DNA from: Fen-1273 sp963837815
GTDB lineage: Bacteria; Bacteroidota; Ignavibacteria; UBA10030; UBA6906
NCBI GenBank assembly: GCA_963837815.1
Contig: CAWIOS010000013.1
Coordinates: 806,001-870,000, forward strand
Reading direction: 5' to 3'
Length of the DNA stretch: 64,000 bases
In this document: positions 1 through 7,692 of the stretch, in pieces
Position numbering within the stretch: position 1 is the first letter of the stretch
How the letters are laid out: every line of letters starts with the position of its first letter
Notes under the pieces: model-generated
Database searches by the model: none
The model's input: only the letters and a program-made list of their open reading frames with translations
Told to the model about the DNA's origin: nothing
Translations under genes and position numbers: made by a program

Positions 1-776
1 CCGGGGTACTTCCACCACTTGATCCCATCGGCAGATGTCGCGAGTGAGAACGCCATCCTGCCTGCGCTGTCGATGCTCCGGTAGATCATGTCATAGAGGG
101 TGTCACGTTTCGCGACAGCCATTACCCCTGCTTGGGTGTCATCGAGAGACCCGGCCACGCCGTGGCTGAGTACCGGATTGGCGGCGTTTTTTATCCAGAC
201 GATCCCGTCAGCTGAGGTTGCGAGGCCTGTGCCAAGCTTTACCCCGTCATACCCGCCGAACCACATTCTGTATACGCCGTTCTCGACACCGGTCAGTTTG
301 GCGCCGCCGACGCTGCGGGAGTCCCATGCGCCGGGGCTACCCGGAGAGAGGACAGGGGTTCCCGGGTTTTTTTGCCAGTGTCTTCCATCCTGGGACACGG
401 CCCGCCCGATCTTCAGTGTCGTCCCGTCGGTCGAGGCCGTATAGTACATGAGATACGTCCCTGCGTTCTTGATGACACACACGGCATGTATGTTCTGATC
501 AAAAGAACCGGGAAGACCTGGTGAGAGCACAATGCTGTCACCGACGAACCAGTTGAGCCCGTCGGGAGATTCGGCATCCATTACTCCATTGCCAAGCTGA
601 ATGAACCACATACGGTAGAGCTGACTGGCACTATCAAACACGACCGCGGGTTCGATGGCCTGGGAAAGCACGGGATTGCCGGCGTACGAATACCATACGG
701 TCTGGGCGGAGAGCGAGCCGGCACACAAGGTGATGACCACGAAACTTGTCAAAGCAGCCGCAAAGAGAGTCTTCAT
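1..776 (-). CDS. Exported beta-propeller (glycosidase-like) protein, C-terminus off the left edge
   Basis: The reading frame is open from an ATG at 776 to the window edge (at least 258 residues) and so lacks its C-terminus. It starts with a clear signal peptide (MKTLFAAALTSF... ending at SLSAQ). The body repeats a short pattern of an NPVLS-like turn followed by 'RMWF' or 'LMYY' strands and 'S.DG..W', at least four times. This is the blade pattern of five-bladed beta-propellers of the GH32/43/62/117 type. GGAGG lies 4 nt before the ATG. A promoter is readable about 160 bp upstream. Catalytic residues cannot be assigned from this fragment, so enzyme activity is inference. A non-catalytic surface propeller is equally possible. 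Confidence 0.75.
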   Translation of the reverse strand, partial: MKTLFAAALTSFVVITLCAGSLSAQTVWYSYAGNPVLSQAIEPAVVFDSASQLYRMWFIQLGNGVMDAESPDGLNWFVGDSIVLSPGLPGSFDQNIHAVCVIKNAGTYLMYYTASTDGTTLKIGRAVSQDGRHWQKNPGTPVLSPGSPGAWDSRSVGGAKLTGVENGVYRMWFGGYDGVKLGTGLATSADGIVWIKNAANPVLSHGVAGSLDDTQAGVMAVAKRDTLYDMIYRSIDSAGRMAFSLATSADGIKWWKYP

Positions 777-937
777 AGGGCCTCCGAACATAAGTCGTGA
801 CGAACGCCAGAGTGCTGAACGATCGGGAGAGAGTCGAGCGGAGACTGGTTCGAAAGAACGGAAGGTCATGACATGCTCGGCGGGGGGGGGACTCCGTCAC
901 CATCCGGGGATAGCGCCGACAGTCTGTGAACACGACT

Positions 938-968
938 CAAATGTACGCCGTCGCCGTTCTACTGTCAA
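938..968 (-). promoter_or_regulatory. Promoter for the beta-propeller gene
   Basis: On the minus strand a perfect TTGACA (963-968) is followed after 17 bp by TACATTTG (938-945), which fits both a sigma-70 -10 box and the Bacteroidota TAnnTTTG box. The predicted transcript would have a leader of about 155 nt before the ATG at 776. Confidence 0.6.
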
Positions 969-997
969 GGAATCTCGTCACAGACAGGGGGAAGCAC

Positions 998-1028
998 AAA
1001 AAAAGCCCCGCCGTCTCCGGAGGGGCTC
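998..1028 (-). terminator. Rho-independent terminator after the AI-2E-type permease
   Basis: On the minus strand AGCCCCTCC pairs with the GGCGGGGCT side of a compact hairpin, followed by seven T residues. It lies 26 bp beyond the permease stop codon. Confidence 0.8.
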
Positions 1029-1053
1029 TTACTGCAAGCGTGTCCTGTCGAAT

Positions 1054-2097
1054 TCAGTCTGTAAATCTGTATTTCTTCAGGGTTACAATGCTCTCCTGGA
1101 GGACGACCTTTACGAATCCCGTAGCCGGAACGGCCAGGAGCATCCCCAGCATACCGAAGAGCTCCCCTCCGATGATGATCGCGAGAAGGACAAGGAGCGG
1201 ATGAAGATGCACACCTTTCGCGACAAGGAGCGGCTGTACGAGCATGTCGTCCGTAAGTTTCAGTATGATGAACGCAAGTATGATCTGGAATCCCAGCGTG
1301 ATATCCCCCCTGTCGAACAGGGCGACGGCGACGGCGGGAAGGGCCCCTGCGATCGGACCGACGTAGGGAATGAGATTCGCAAGTCCGGCAAACGCGCCGA
1401 TGAAAAGGAAGTATTTTACCCCGAGAAGCCAGAGTGCCGTCGTTGCGAGGACTCCGAACACTACGGCGTCCGTGAACTGGCTCCGGAGATAATTCCCGAG
1501 CTGGACGTCCATCTTGTACAGCAGGTCGAGGGCGAATTCAAAATACCGGTTCGGAACGATGCTGATGAAGTGTTTCTTCATCTCGCGCCCGTCCTTGAGA
1601 AAGAAGAAAACAAGGAATGGTACGGTCACGGCATACAGGACCAGGGAGAGCCCTTCATGCAGGATGAAATCGAGTATCGTGTCGCTCAGGTACCCGGTGA
1701 GCTGCGAGAGCTTCTCCTCGAGGTTCACGTCCCCCAGTCCGATGAATCCCAGCTTGTCGCGGACCACGGACTGAAGCTTGAGAATCACCTGGGATGTCTG
1801 CTGCGAACCCGCCCCGCTCCGCATGGCAAGTATCTGGTTGTATACCACGGGGGCAAGCGCGGCAAACAGCCCCCATGCGATCAGGATGACGAAAAAGAAA
1901 AACACCAGCGTGCTTGCAGTACGGGAAAGCCCCCGGAGCTCGATCGCAGTCACGATCGGGTCGAAGATATAGGCAAGGAGAAACGAAACCACGACCATCT
2001 TCACGACGCCCGGGACGAAAATGAACAGGAGGACCAGTATCGCCAGTGCCGAGAAAGCCAGCCAGCGGTTCAGGACGAGCGACCGTGCCTGGTTCAT
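1054..2097 (-). CDS. AI-2E family transporter (PerM/YdiK type permease)
   Basis: A 347-residue polytopic inner-membrane protein, normal length for the family. Hydrophobic segments run near residues 13-50, 60-85, 150-175 and through most of the second half. The C-terminal region carries the family's glycine/proline-rich 'NLIPYVGPIAGALPA' stretch near residue 240 and 'LGMLLAVPATG' near the end. The family is named for AI-2 export by TqsA, but many members move other substrates, so the substrate is unknown. The start codon overlaps the stop of the upstream CNB-domain gene by 4 bp (ATGA), so the two are translationally coupled. An intrinsic terminator follows. Confidence 0.85.
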   Translation of the reverse strand: MNQARSLVLNRWLAFSALAILVLLFIFVPGVVKMVVVSFLLAYIFDPIVTAIELRGLSRTASTLVFFFFVILIAWGLFAALAPVVYNQILAMRSGAGSQQTSQVILKLQSVVRDKLGFIGLGDVNLEEKLSQLTGYLSDTILDFILHEGLSLVLYAVTVPFLVFFFLKDGREMKKHFISIVPNRYFEFALDLLYKMDVQLGNYLRSQFTDAVVFGVLATTALWLLGVKYFLFIGAFAGLANLIPYVGPIAGALPAVAVALFDRGDITLGFQIILAFIILKLTDDMLVQPLLVAKGVHLHPLLVLLAIIIGGELFGMLGMLLAVPATGFVKVVLQESIVTLKKYRFTD

Positions 2098-2654
2098 GGG
2101 CGCCTCGAGTGTTCTTCAGCTTTCTTGTGGCGGGGGCGCTGTGCAGCCGGGGCGGCGGCCGCTCCTTCGGCAAGAAGCGTCTGGACCCGCTCGTTCACCG
2201 CGCGGAGACGCATGCCGATGATCGCCGCAAGGCTCAGGACTATCTTGACGCCGAGCCTCGGGTCGCGCTCGATGAGGCCGAACAGATCGGGCTGGAAGAA
2301 CCCGAATATGCGGCAGGGAGTCTTTGCAACCGCCGTTGCAGACCTGCTCCCCCCGTCGAGAAGCGGAAGCTCGCCGAAGAACTCGCCGTCGCCGAGCTCC
2401 GTCATGTTGTTGAGCGCGTCGTCGGTCAGTATGCTCACCCTTCCGGATTCGATGATGTACATGCCGAGACCGGGCTCGTCCTGGCGGAATATGACCTCGC
2501 CCGCCGAATATTCCCTTTTGTGGAGTATTCTCTCCACCGCCGCGAGTTCGCGGCGTCCAAGCTCCGAAAAAATGGGGATGGAACGAAGGGTGTCTCTGAA
2601 CCTGACTTTTCTCCCATCGTGCTTCCCCAGACCCAGGAACGACAAGAAATCCAT
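2094..2654 (-). CDS. Cyclic-nucleotide-binding (Crp-like) domain protein without HTH
   Basis: 186 residues. Residues 25-140 form a cNMP-binding beta-barrel: 'IPIFSEL', 'AGEVIFRQDEPG', 'YIIESGRVSIL', 'GEFFGELPLLDGGSRSATAVA'. The FGELPLL...RSATAVA segment is the phosphate-binding cassette, with the Arg that contacts the cyclic phosphate. After it there is only a helical, Ala-rich tail and no helix-turn-helix, so it is not a standard transcription factor. It overlaps the permease gene by 4 bp, which suggests that it senses a nucleotide for that transporter. The permease link is inference from gene order. Confidence 0.8.
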   Translation of the reverse strand: MDFLSFLGLGKHDGRKVRFRDTLRSIPIFSELGRRELAAVERILHKREYSAGEVIFRQDEPGLGMYIIESGRVSILTDDALNNMTELGDGEFFGELPLLDGGSRSATAVAKTPCRIFGFFQPDLFGLIERDPRLGVKIVLSLAAIIGMRLRAVNERVQTLLAEGAAAAPAAQRPRHKKAEEHSRRP

Positions 2655-2671
2655 AGAAGAGACTCCTGTAT

Positions 2672-3331
2672 TTACTTGAGGATGTCGCCGACTGATTGTT
2701 TTTTGTACCCGGCAGGGAGTGAGAACAGGTCATCCGGCAGCGACCGTTTTTCGATCCTCACAACTTCCTGCGACTCGACCACCTTCCCCTCGATCCTCGT
2801 GTTCGCCAGAATCGGATAAATTCCCAGTCTCGTAAGCTCGTCATTCCACGCTTCGCCCTGTCCGGCCCGTTCCTCGCCCAGCGCCCGGGCAAGCGCCGAG
2901 GAGAGCCCGCGGAGGTCTTTCGTCCCCCAGATCTCCGTTTCCATCTCTTCCTGGCGCATCACGTACTGGTCGCACCTATACCCGAGTATCTTTTTCGTTT
3001 TCCCGGTTTTCCTGATCGCCGCGGGCTTCCCCCCCTCCCCGGAGTCTTCGTCCTTTGACGTCCCCTGCGGCACTTCGAAGAATGTCTTGTTCTCGTCATT
3101 CAGTATCCGGATCACCCTCAGGTCCGAGCGGTAGATCATTGTGCTTGCCGGCGTCGCGGGGGTAGCGGTGTTCGTGATCTTCGCCATCGACCCCTTGATC
3201 CACATCGTCATCACGTAGTGCTGCTCGGCGCCGGTTTCATCCGTGGTCGTGTTGCTTGTTTCGATCACGCCCTCGAACTGGGCGCGCAGCGTGCCGCACG
3301 TGAAGAAAAGGATGAGAAGTAGTCGAATCAT
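2672..3331 (-). CDS. Exported DUF4412-like protein
   Basis: 219 residues. The ATG at 3331 gives a textbook signal peptide (MIRLLLILFFTCGTLRAQ). Further upstream the frame is open, but its residues are unlike a protein N-terminus. The mature part has 'FEGVIETSN', 'VMTMWIKGSMAKI' and 'LRVIRILNDENKTFFEV', the strand pattern of DUF4412 proteins, which are periplasmic or lipoprotein-like with no known function. The domain assignment is from remembered family patterns and is moderately secure. It ends 17 bp before the CNB-domain gene and may share its transcript. Confidence 0.65.
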   Translation of the reverse strand: MIRLLLILFFTCGTLRAQFEGVIETSNTTTDETGAEQHYVMTMWIKGSMAKITNTATPATPASTMIYRSDLRVIRILNDENKTFFEVPQGTSKDEDSGEGGKPAAIRKTGKTKKILGYRCDQYVMRQEEMETEIWGTKDLRGLSSALARALGEERAGQGEAWNDELTRLGIYPILANTRIEGKVVESQEVVRIEKRSLPDDLFSLPAGYKKQSVGDILK

Positions 3332-3393
3332 GGGATCAGGACAAAGGAAACACTTCCGGGGAGCCTGCCCGCAGGTGATCTGAGGGCGTCCCG

Positions 3394-3422
3394 AAGATAG
3401 AAAAAATCGGCGCAAGAAAAAA
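3394..3422 (-). promoter_or_regulatory. Possible promoter for the DUF4412-like gene
   Basis: On the minus strand TATCTT (3394-3399) lies 17 bp from a T6 tract (3417-3422). The -10 matches the one before hisC, but the -35 is poor. Confidence 0.3.
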
Positions 3423-3431
3423 GGATCGGCG

Positions 3432-4109
3432 TCACAGCTTCCGGAGAATGAGAAAAACCGGAAGAAGAATCGCCCCCGCCACAAATCCGCCTGCGTGCGC
3501 CCACCAGGCGACGCCTCCCATGGCGGCATCTCCCCCCGCCGACGCGAGCGCCCCCTGGAAGAACTGCAGAAGGAACCAGAACCCCAGGAAGAAGAACGCG
3601 GAGATTTCCACGACGGGAAAGAAAACGAAAAGCGGTATGAGCGTCAGGATCTTCGCCTTCGGATAGAGGAGCAAATACGCGCCAAGAACGCCGGAGATCG
3701 CCCCGCTCGCCCCGATGAGGGGCGCGGTGGAACCCTGCTGCGCATAGACCTGCACAAGTGCGGATGCGGCGCCGCAAAGGAGATAGAACACGAGATAGGA
3801 ACCGTGGCCGATACGGTCTTCAACGTTGTCCCCGAAAATGTACAGATAGAGCATGTTCCCGAGCAGGTGCATCCAGCCCCCGTGAACGAACATGGAGGAA
3901 AAAAGCGTGAATGCCGGGCGCGCGGCGAAGTGCCCCCTGAGGAGGGACACGGAGACATCCGACGCCGTGACACCCGTCAGCCGGATGAAGTGACCAACAC
4001 TTGCGCCGAGCGAAAGTTCGTATAGGAACACCACCCCGCAGAGTGTGATGATCGCGTAGTTTACGAAAGGGACGGTCCTTGACTTGATCGTATCCCGGAG
4101 GGGGATCAT
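3432..4109 (-). CDS. Rhomboid family intramembrane serine protease
   Basis: 225 residues with six to seven membrane segments. The family start MIPLRDT is used here at 4109. An earlier in-frame ATG at 4163 lies upstream of the predicted -10 box and is rejected. The catalytic serine is in 'GASGAISG' near residue 127 and the catalytic histidine in 'WWAHAGGF' near residue 205, the Ser-His dyad of rhomboids. 'FVHGGWMHLLGNM', which supplies the HxxxN oxyanion site, is present near residue 78. It cleaves transmembrane substrates in the inner membrane; the targets are unknown. It is divergent from hisC. Confidence 0.92.
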   Translation of the reverse strand: MIPLRDTIKSRTVPFVNYAIITLCGVVFLYELSLGASVGHFIRLTGVTASDVSVSLLRGHFAARPAFTLFSSMFVHGGWMHLLGNMLYLYIFGDNVEDRIGHGSYLVFYLLCGAASALVQVYAQQGSTAPLIGASGAISGVLGAYLLLYPKAKILTLIPLFVFFPVVEISAFFFLGFWFLLQFFQGALASAGGDAAMGGVAWWAHAGGFVAGAILLPVFLILRKL

Positions 4110-4153
4110 CGGCGGGGCCTTGCAGGGGCGGCATGTGTCATGTGATGGCAGGA

Positions 4154-4182
4154 ATGGTAACATTTCAACGCCGGATTGTCAA
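4154..4182 (-). promoter_or_regulatory. Promoter for the rhomboid gene
   Basis: On the minus strand TTGACA (4177-4182), 17 bp, TACCAT (4154-4159). The predicted start of transcription is near 4147, giving a leader of about 38 nt and supporting the ATG at 4109. Confidence 0.6.
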
Positions 4183-4203
4183 GGAACCCGCCCCCCGCGA
4201 TTC

Positions 4204-4232
4204 TTGCATTTCCTTCCCCGGTTTCCTATCTT
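4204..4232 (+). promoter_or_regulatory. Promoter for hisC
   Basis: TTGCAT (4204-4209), 17 bp, TATCTT (4227-4232). It is back to back with the rhomboid promoter. Transcription would start near 4239, downstream of the far-upstream ATG codons, and so supports the GTG start at 4271. Confidence 0.55.
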
Positions 4233-4270
4233 CTCGCAACGATTCGTTCTTTCACCCGTTACTCTTCCCT

Positions 4271-5383
4271 GTGAGGCTCGTTCCACCCTACATAGAATCC
4301 CTGGAACCCTACAAGCCGGGGAAACCGATCGCCGAGCTTCAGAGAGAACTCGGCATCACGTCGGTTGTGAAGCTGGCCTCCAATGAAAATCCGCTCGGCC
4401 CTTCCCCCCTCGCCATCGAAGCGATGTTCCGCGCCGGGGAGGATCTCCACCGTTATCCCAACGGCGGGCTGGAACTCCGCGAGGTTCTCGCCCGGCAATT
4501 CCGCCTGAAGGTCGGCAACGTCATCGCCGGGAGCGGGTCGGAGGGGATCATGTCGAACATCATCCGGGCATTCCTCTGTGACGACGACGAGGTTCTCACG
4601 TCCGAGGGGACATTTGTCGGCTTCTACGTCCTTGCGCGTTCCCGCGGAACAAAGCTCGTCACCGTCCCGTTGAAGGAGTACCATTTCGACCTCGCCGCGA
4701 TCGCTTCGCGGATCAATCAGCACACGAAGATCATTTATCTCGCAAATCCGAACAACCCCACCGGCACCATATTCACAAAGGCGGATTTTGACGCCTTCAT
4801 CAAACGGGTGCCACCCCATGTCCTCATCATCCTTGACGAGGCATACTTCGAATACGCGCAGCGCAGCCCGGACTACCCGGATTCCATGGCGTACAGGTAC
4901 GACAACGTGATCACGCTGAGGACGTTCTCCAAGGCCTACGGAATCGCAGGGATACGAATCGGGTACGGCTTCGCCCACGACTCGCTGATAGCGAACCTGC
5001 TGAAAGTGAAACTCCCTTTCGAGCCGAGCACGCTCGCACAGGCGGCCGGCATCGGCGCCCTGCGCGACGAGGCGTTTCTGCGGAGGACGCTCGATGTCAA
5101 TGAAGAAGGAAAACGGACGCTGATTCCCCTTCTCCGTGAGGCCGGACTTACGATCGTCCCCACAGAGGCGAATTTTGTCTGCGTCCCCCTTGCGGGGGAG
5201 GAACCGGCCGATGCGCTGTACCGCGGGCTTTTGTCGCACGGGGTCATTATCCGCCCCCTGCAGGCATTCGGGCTCCCCCACTGCGTGAGGATCACGATCG
5301 GGACCGCGGAGCAGAACCGGATTCTTCTTGACGCGCTGCGGAGCGTCATTGCTTCGATGGACCAGGCAGCCGTAATTCCCTAG
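4271..5383 (+). CDS. hisC: Histidinol-phosphate aminotransferase
   Basis: 370 residues, a PLP-dependent class I/II aminotransferase of histidine synthesis that converts imidazole-acetol phosphate to histidinol phosphate. The N-terminus reads 'VPPYIESLEPYKPGKP', the HisC signature. 'KLASNENPLGPSP' (near residue 40), 'NPNNPTGT' (near 160) and 'ILDEAYFEY' (near 190) are present. The PLP lysine is in 'TFSKAYGIAGIRIGYG' near residue 220. GTG at 4271 is chosen because it fits the family N-terminus and lies after the predicted promoter; no clear ribosome-binding site is visible. No other his genes are nearby, and HisC-like enzymes can also transaminate aromatic amino acids. That would fit the following hppD gene, but this is inference. 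Confidence 0.88.
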   Translation: MRLVPPYIESLEPYKPGKPIAELQRELGITSVVKLASNENPLGPSPLAIEAMFRAGEDLHRYPNGGLELREVLARQFRLKVGNVIAGSGSEGIMSNIIRAFLCDDDEVLTSEGTFVGFYVLARSRGTKLVTVPLKEYHFDLAAIASRINQHTKIIYLANPNNPTGTIFTKADFDAFIKRVPPHVLIILDEAYFEYAQRSPDYPDSMAYRYDNVITLRTFSKAYGIAGIRIGYGFAHDSLIANLLKVKLPFEPSTLAQAAGIGALRDEAFLRRTLDVNEEGKRTLIPLLREAGLTIVPTEANFVCVPLAGEEPADALYRGLLSHGVIIRPLQAFGLPHCVRITIGTAEQNRILLDALRSVIASMDQAAVIP

Positions 5384-5443
5384 AACACTCCCGGCGGCGG
5401 ATCAACTCCGACGGCGGAAAACCAGAGCAGCGGAGAATCTTCA

Positions 5444-6538
5444 ATGCAGGATTTCCTCCCGATCCACGGTACGGACTACGTCGAACTGTACGTCGGCAAC
5501 GCCAGGCAATCGGCCCATTTCTACCGGTCGGCGTTCGGCTTCTCCCTCGTCGCCTATGCAGGACCGGAGACCGGGCAGCGGGACCGGGCATCCTACGTCC
5601 TCCAGCAGGAGAACGTCCGCCTGGTCCTCACGACCCCCCTGAATGACGAAGGCCCGATCGCCGCTCATGTCCTCCGCCACGGCGACGGCGTGCGGGACAT
5701 CGCGCTCCGGGTGGACGATGCGCGCTCCGCGTACCGGGAGACCACCGCGAGGGGAGCAAAGGGGGTTCTTGCGCCGGAAGTGATGAAGGACGGTCTTGGT
5801 GAAGTGACCCGCTCCGCGATCGCGATATACGGGGAGACGATTCACACGTTCGTGGAACGGAAGAATTACCGGGGTGTATTCCTCCCCGGGTACCGTCCCG
5901 TGCCGGGTCCCGACACGGTGGCCCGCCCCGCCGGGCTCAAATACATCGATCACATGGTCGGAAATGTCGGCCGGGACGACATGAACCGGTGGGTCAAGTT
6001 CTACGAAGAGGTGATGGGATTCAGCCTCTACCAGCATTTTGACGACAACGACATCAGCACGGAGTACTCGGCGCTCATGTCGAAAGTGATGGCGAACGGG
6101 AACGGCCGCATCAAGTTCCCGATCAACGAGCCCGCCCCGGGGAAAAAGAAGTCCCAGATCGAGGAATACCTGGAGTTCTACCGGGGCCCCGGGGTGCAGC
6201 ATATCGCGTGCGCAACGGACAACATCATCGCCACGGTCGGACAGCTCCGCGCGCAGGGGGTCGACTTCCTCAGGGTTCCGTCCGCCTACTACAGGGAGAT
6301 GACGGCGCGCGTCGGGAAGATCGACGAGCCGGTCGAGGCTCTCGAGCGGCTCGGGCTCCTTGTGGACAGGGATGACGAGGGATACATGCTACAGATATTC
6401 AGCAGGCCGGTCCAGGACCGCCCGACGCTCTTCTTCGAAGTGATACAGCGTAAAGGGAGCAGGAGCTTCGGGAAAGGGAATTTCAAAGCCCTGTTCGAGG
6501 CGATCGAGCGGGAGCAGGCCCTGAGAGGGAATCTCTGA
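5444..6538 (+). CDS. hppD: 4-hydroxyphenylpyruvate dioxygenase
   Basis: 364 residues, normal for bacterial HPPD. This non-heme Fe(II) enzyme converts 4-hydroxyphenylpyruvate to homogentisate in tyrosine breakdown. It has two vicinal-oxygen-chelate domains, the first starting 'GTDYVELYVGNARQSAHFY' and the second 'KYIDHMVGNV' near residue 165. The iron ligands are read as the His of 'IDHMVGNV', the His of 'PGVQHIACATDNI' near residue 250, and the Glu of 'LFFEVIQRKG' near residue 330. GGAG stands about 8 nt before the ATG. It follows hisC by 60 bp and precedes the fumarylacetoacetase-family gene by 10 bp, so a shared transcript is likely. Confidence 0.93.
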   Translation: MQDFLPIHGTDYVELYVGNARQSAHFYRSAFGFSLVAYAGPETGQRDRASYVLQQENVRLVLTTPLNDEGPIAAHVLRHGDGVRDIALRVDDARSAYRETTARGAKGVLAPEVMKDGLGEVTRSAIAIYGETIHTFVERKNYRGVFLPGYRPVPGPDTVARPAGLKYIDHMVGNVGRDDMNRWVKFYEEVMGFSLYQHFDDNDISTEYSALMSKVMANGNGRIKFPINEPAPGKKKSQIEEYLEFYRGPGVQHIACATDNIIATVGQLRAQGVDFLRVPSAYYREMTARVGKIDEPVEALERLGLLVDRDDEGYMLQIFSRPVQDRPTLFFEVIQRKGSRSFGKGNFKALFEAIEREQALRGNL

Positions 6539-6548
6539 CAAGGTCCGA

Positions 6549-7541
6549 ATGAAACTCTGCACGTTTGAAGTGTCGACGAGCCTCGGAAAACACCGGCGGC
6601 TCGGCGTCGTCATCCCGGCGGGGATCGTGGACATGAATTTCACGTGCGCCTGGCACCTTGCCCGGAAGGGGGAGGTGCGACCGGCCGTGCTTGCCGATGT
6701 CCTGGTTCCGCCGTCCCTTCTCGAATTCATCAGGGGGGGCGATACGTCGATGGGGTTTGCGAGAGCGTCGCTTGGCGCCCTCGACGAAGAGTGCGCCCGG
6801 GGAGGGACACTCCCCGCGGGCCCGGGAGACGAGACGCTTGTCTATCCCGCGAAGAGCGTGCGGATGCGCCCGCCGCTGAACGAACCCCCCTCTGTCCGAG
6901 ATTTTTGTGGGTTCGAAGAGCACGTGAAGAAAGGATTCGAGAAGCGGGGGGAGCCGATGCCCCGGGAGTGGTACGAGATTCCCATGTACTGCACAAGCGG
7001 CCGGCAGAGCATCATCGGACCGGAGGATGACGTCCTCTGGCCATCGTTCACGGAGAAATTCGACTACGAGCTCGAGATTGCGCTTGTCATCGGGAAGACC
7101 GGACGGAACATCACCGCGGACCGGGCCGGTGAGTACATCGCCGGGTTCACGGTGATGAACGACTTCAGCGCCCGGGACATGCAGCGCCGCGAGATGTGCA
7201 TGCGGCTCGGCCCCGCCAAAGGAAAGGACTGGTGCACGGCCATGGGCCCCGTTCTTGTCACGCCCGACGAGATCGGCGATCCCTACAATCTGACAATGAG
7301 CGCACGCGTCAACGGTGAGGAGTGGTCCCGGGGGAACACCTCCTCCCTCCACTGGAAATTCGAACAGATGATCGAATTCCTCTCGCGGGACCAGACAATC
7401 CACCCGGGCGACGTGCTCGGGTCGGGCACCGTCGGCACGGGATGCGGGCTGGAACTCGACAGGTGGGTCAAACCTGGAGACGTGATGGAACTCGAAATTG
7501 AGAAGATCGGCATACTTCGCAACAGGATCGTCCGGGGCTGA
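6549..7541 (+). CDS. Fumarylacetoacetate hydrolase family protein
   Basis: 330 residues. The C-terminal two thirds form the FAH fold: 'VRDFCGFEEHVKKGFE' near 117, 'FDYELEIALVIGK' near 173 with metal-binding acidic residues, 'GFTVMNDFSARDMQ' near 203, 'KGKDWCTAMGPVLVTPDE' near 228, 'GSGTVGTGCGLEL' near 288. Placed directly after hppD, it is most simply a fumarylacetoacetase-like enzyme cleaving the last intermediate of tyrosine catabolism. The family also contains acylpyruvases and decarboxylases, so the exact substrate is inference. Homogentisate dioxygenase and maleylacetoacetate isomerase are not in the window. Confidence 0.85.
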   Translation: MKLCTFEVSTSLGKHRRLGVVIPAGIVDMNFTCAWHLARKGEVRPAVLADVLVPPSLLEFIRGGDTSMGFARASLGALDEECARGGTLPAGPGDETLVYPAKSVRMRPPLNEPPSVRDFCGFEEHVKKGFEKRGEPMPREWYEIPMYCTSGRQSIIGPEDDVLWPSFTEKFDYELEIALVIGKTGRNITADRAGEYIAGFTVMNDFSARDMQRREMCMRLGPAKGKDWCTAMGPVLVTPDEIGDPYNLTMSARVNGEEWSRGNTSSLHWKFEQMIEFLSRDQTIHPGDVLGSGTVGTGCGLELDRWVKPGDVMELEIEKIGILRNRIVRG

Positions 7542-7692
7542 CGCTGAAGTCCCGACCGGCTGCATGCGTTCGGCCGTACGGGAGGATCGACATATGCGAG
7601 CACGACAGGCAGTTTTGCAATGACCCGTCCCTCACCCGGGGGGGATGAAGGCATAGAGTGCGTGAGAGGAATTTTACCGTGAGGAGGCCCGC

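Noticed and set aside
655..2679. A 674-codon open frame on the + strand opposite the AI-2E permease and CNB genes
   Set aside because: High-GC shadow frame: composition is Arg/Glu/Asp-rich with no domain, and the minus-strand genes have clear family motifs, overlaps and a terminator.
4133..4270. Longer N-terminus for hisC from an ATG at 4133
   Set aside because: It lies upstream of the predicted promoter, overlaps the divergent gene's control region, and adds residues unlike HisC.
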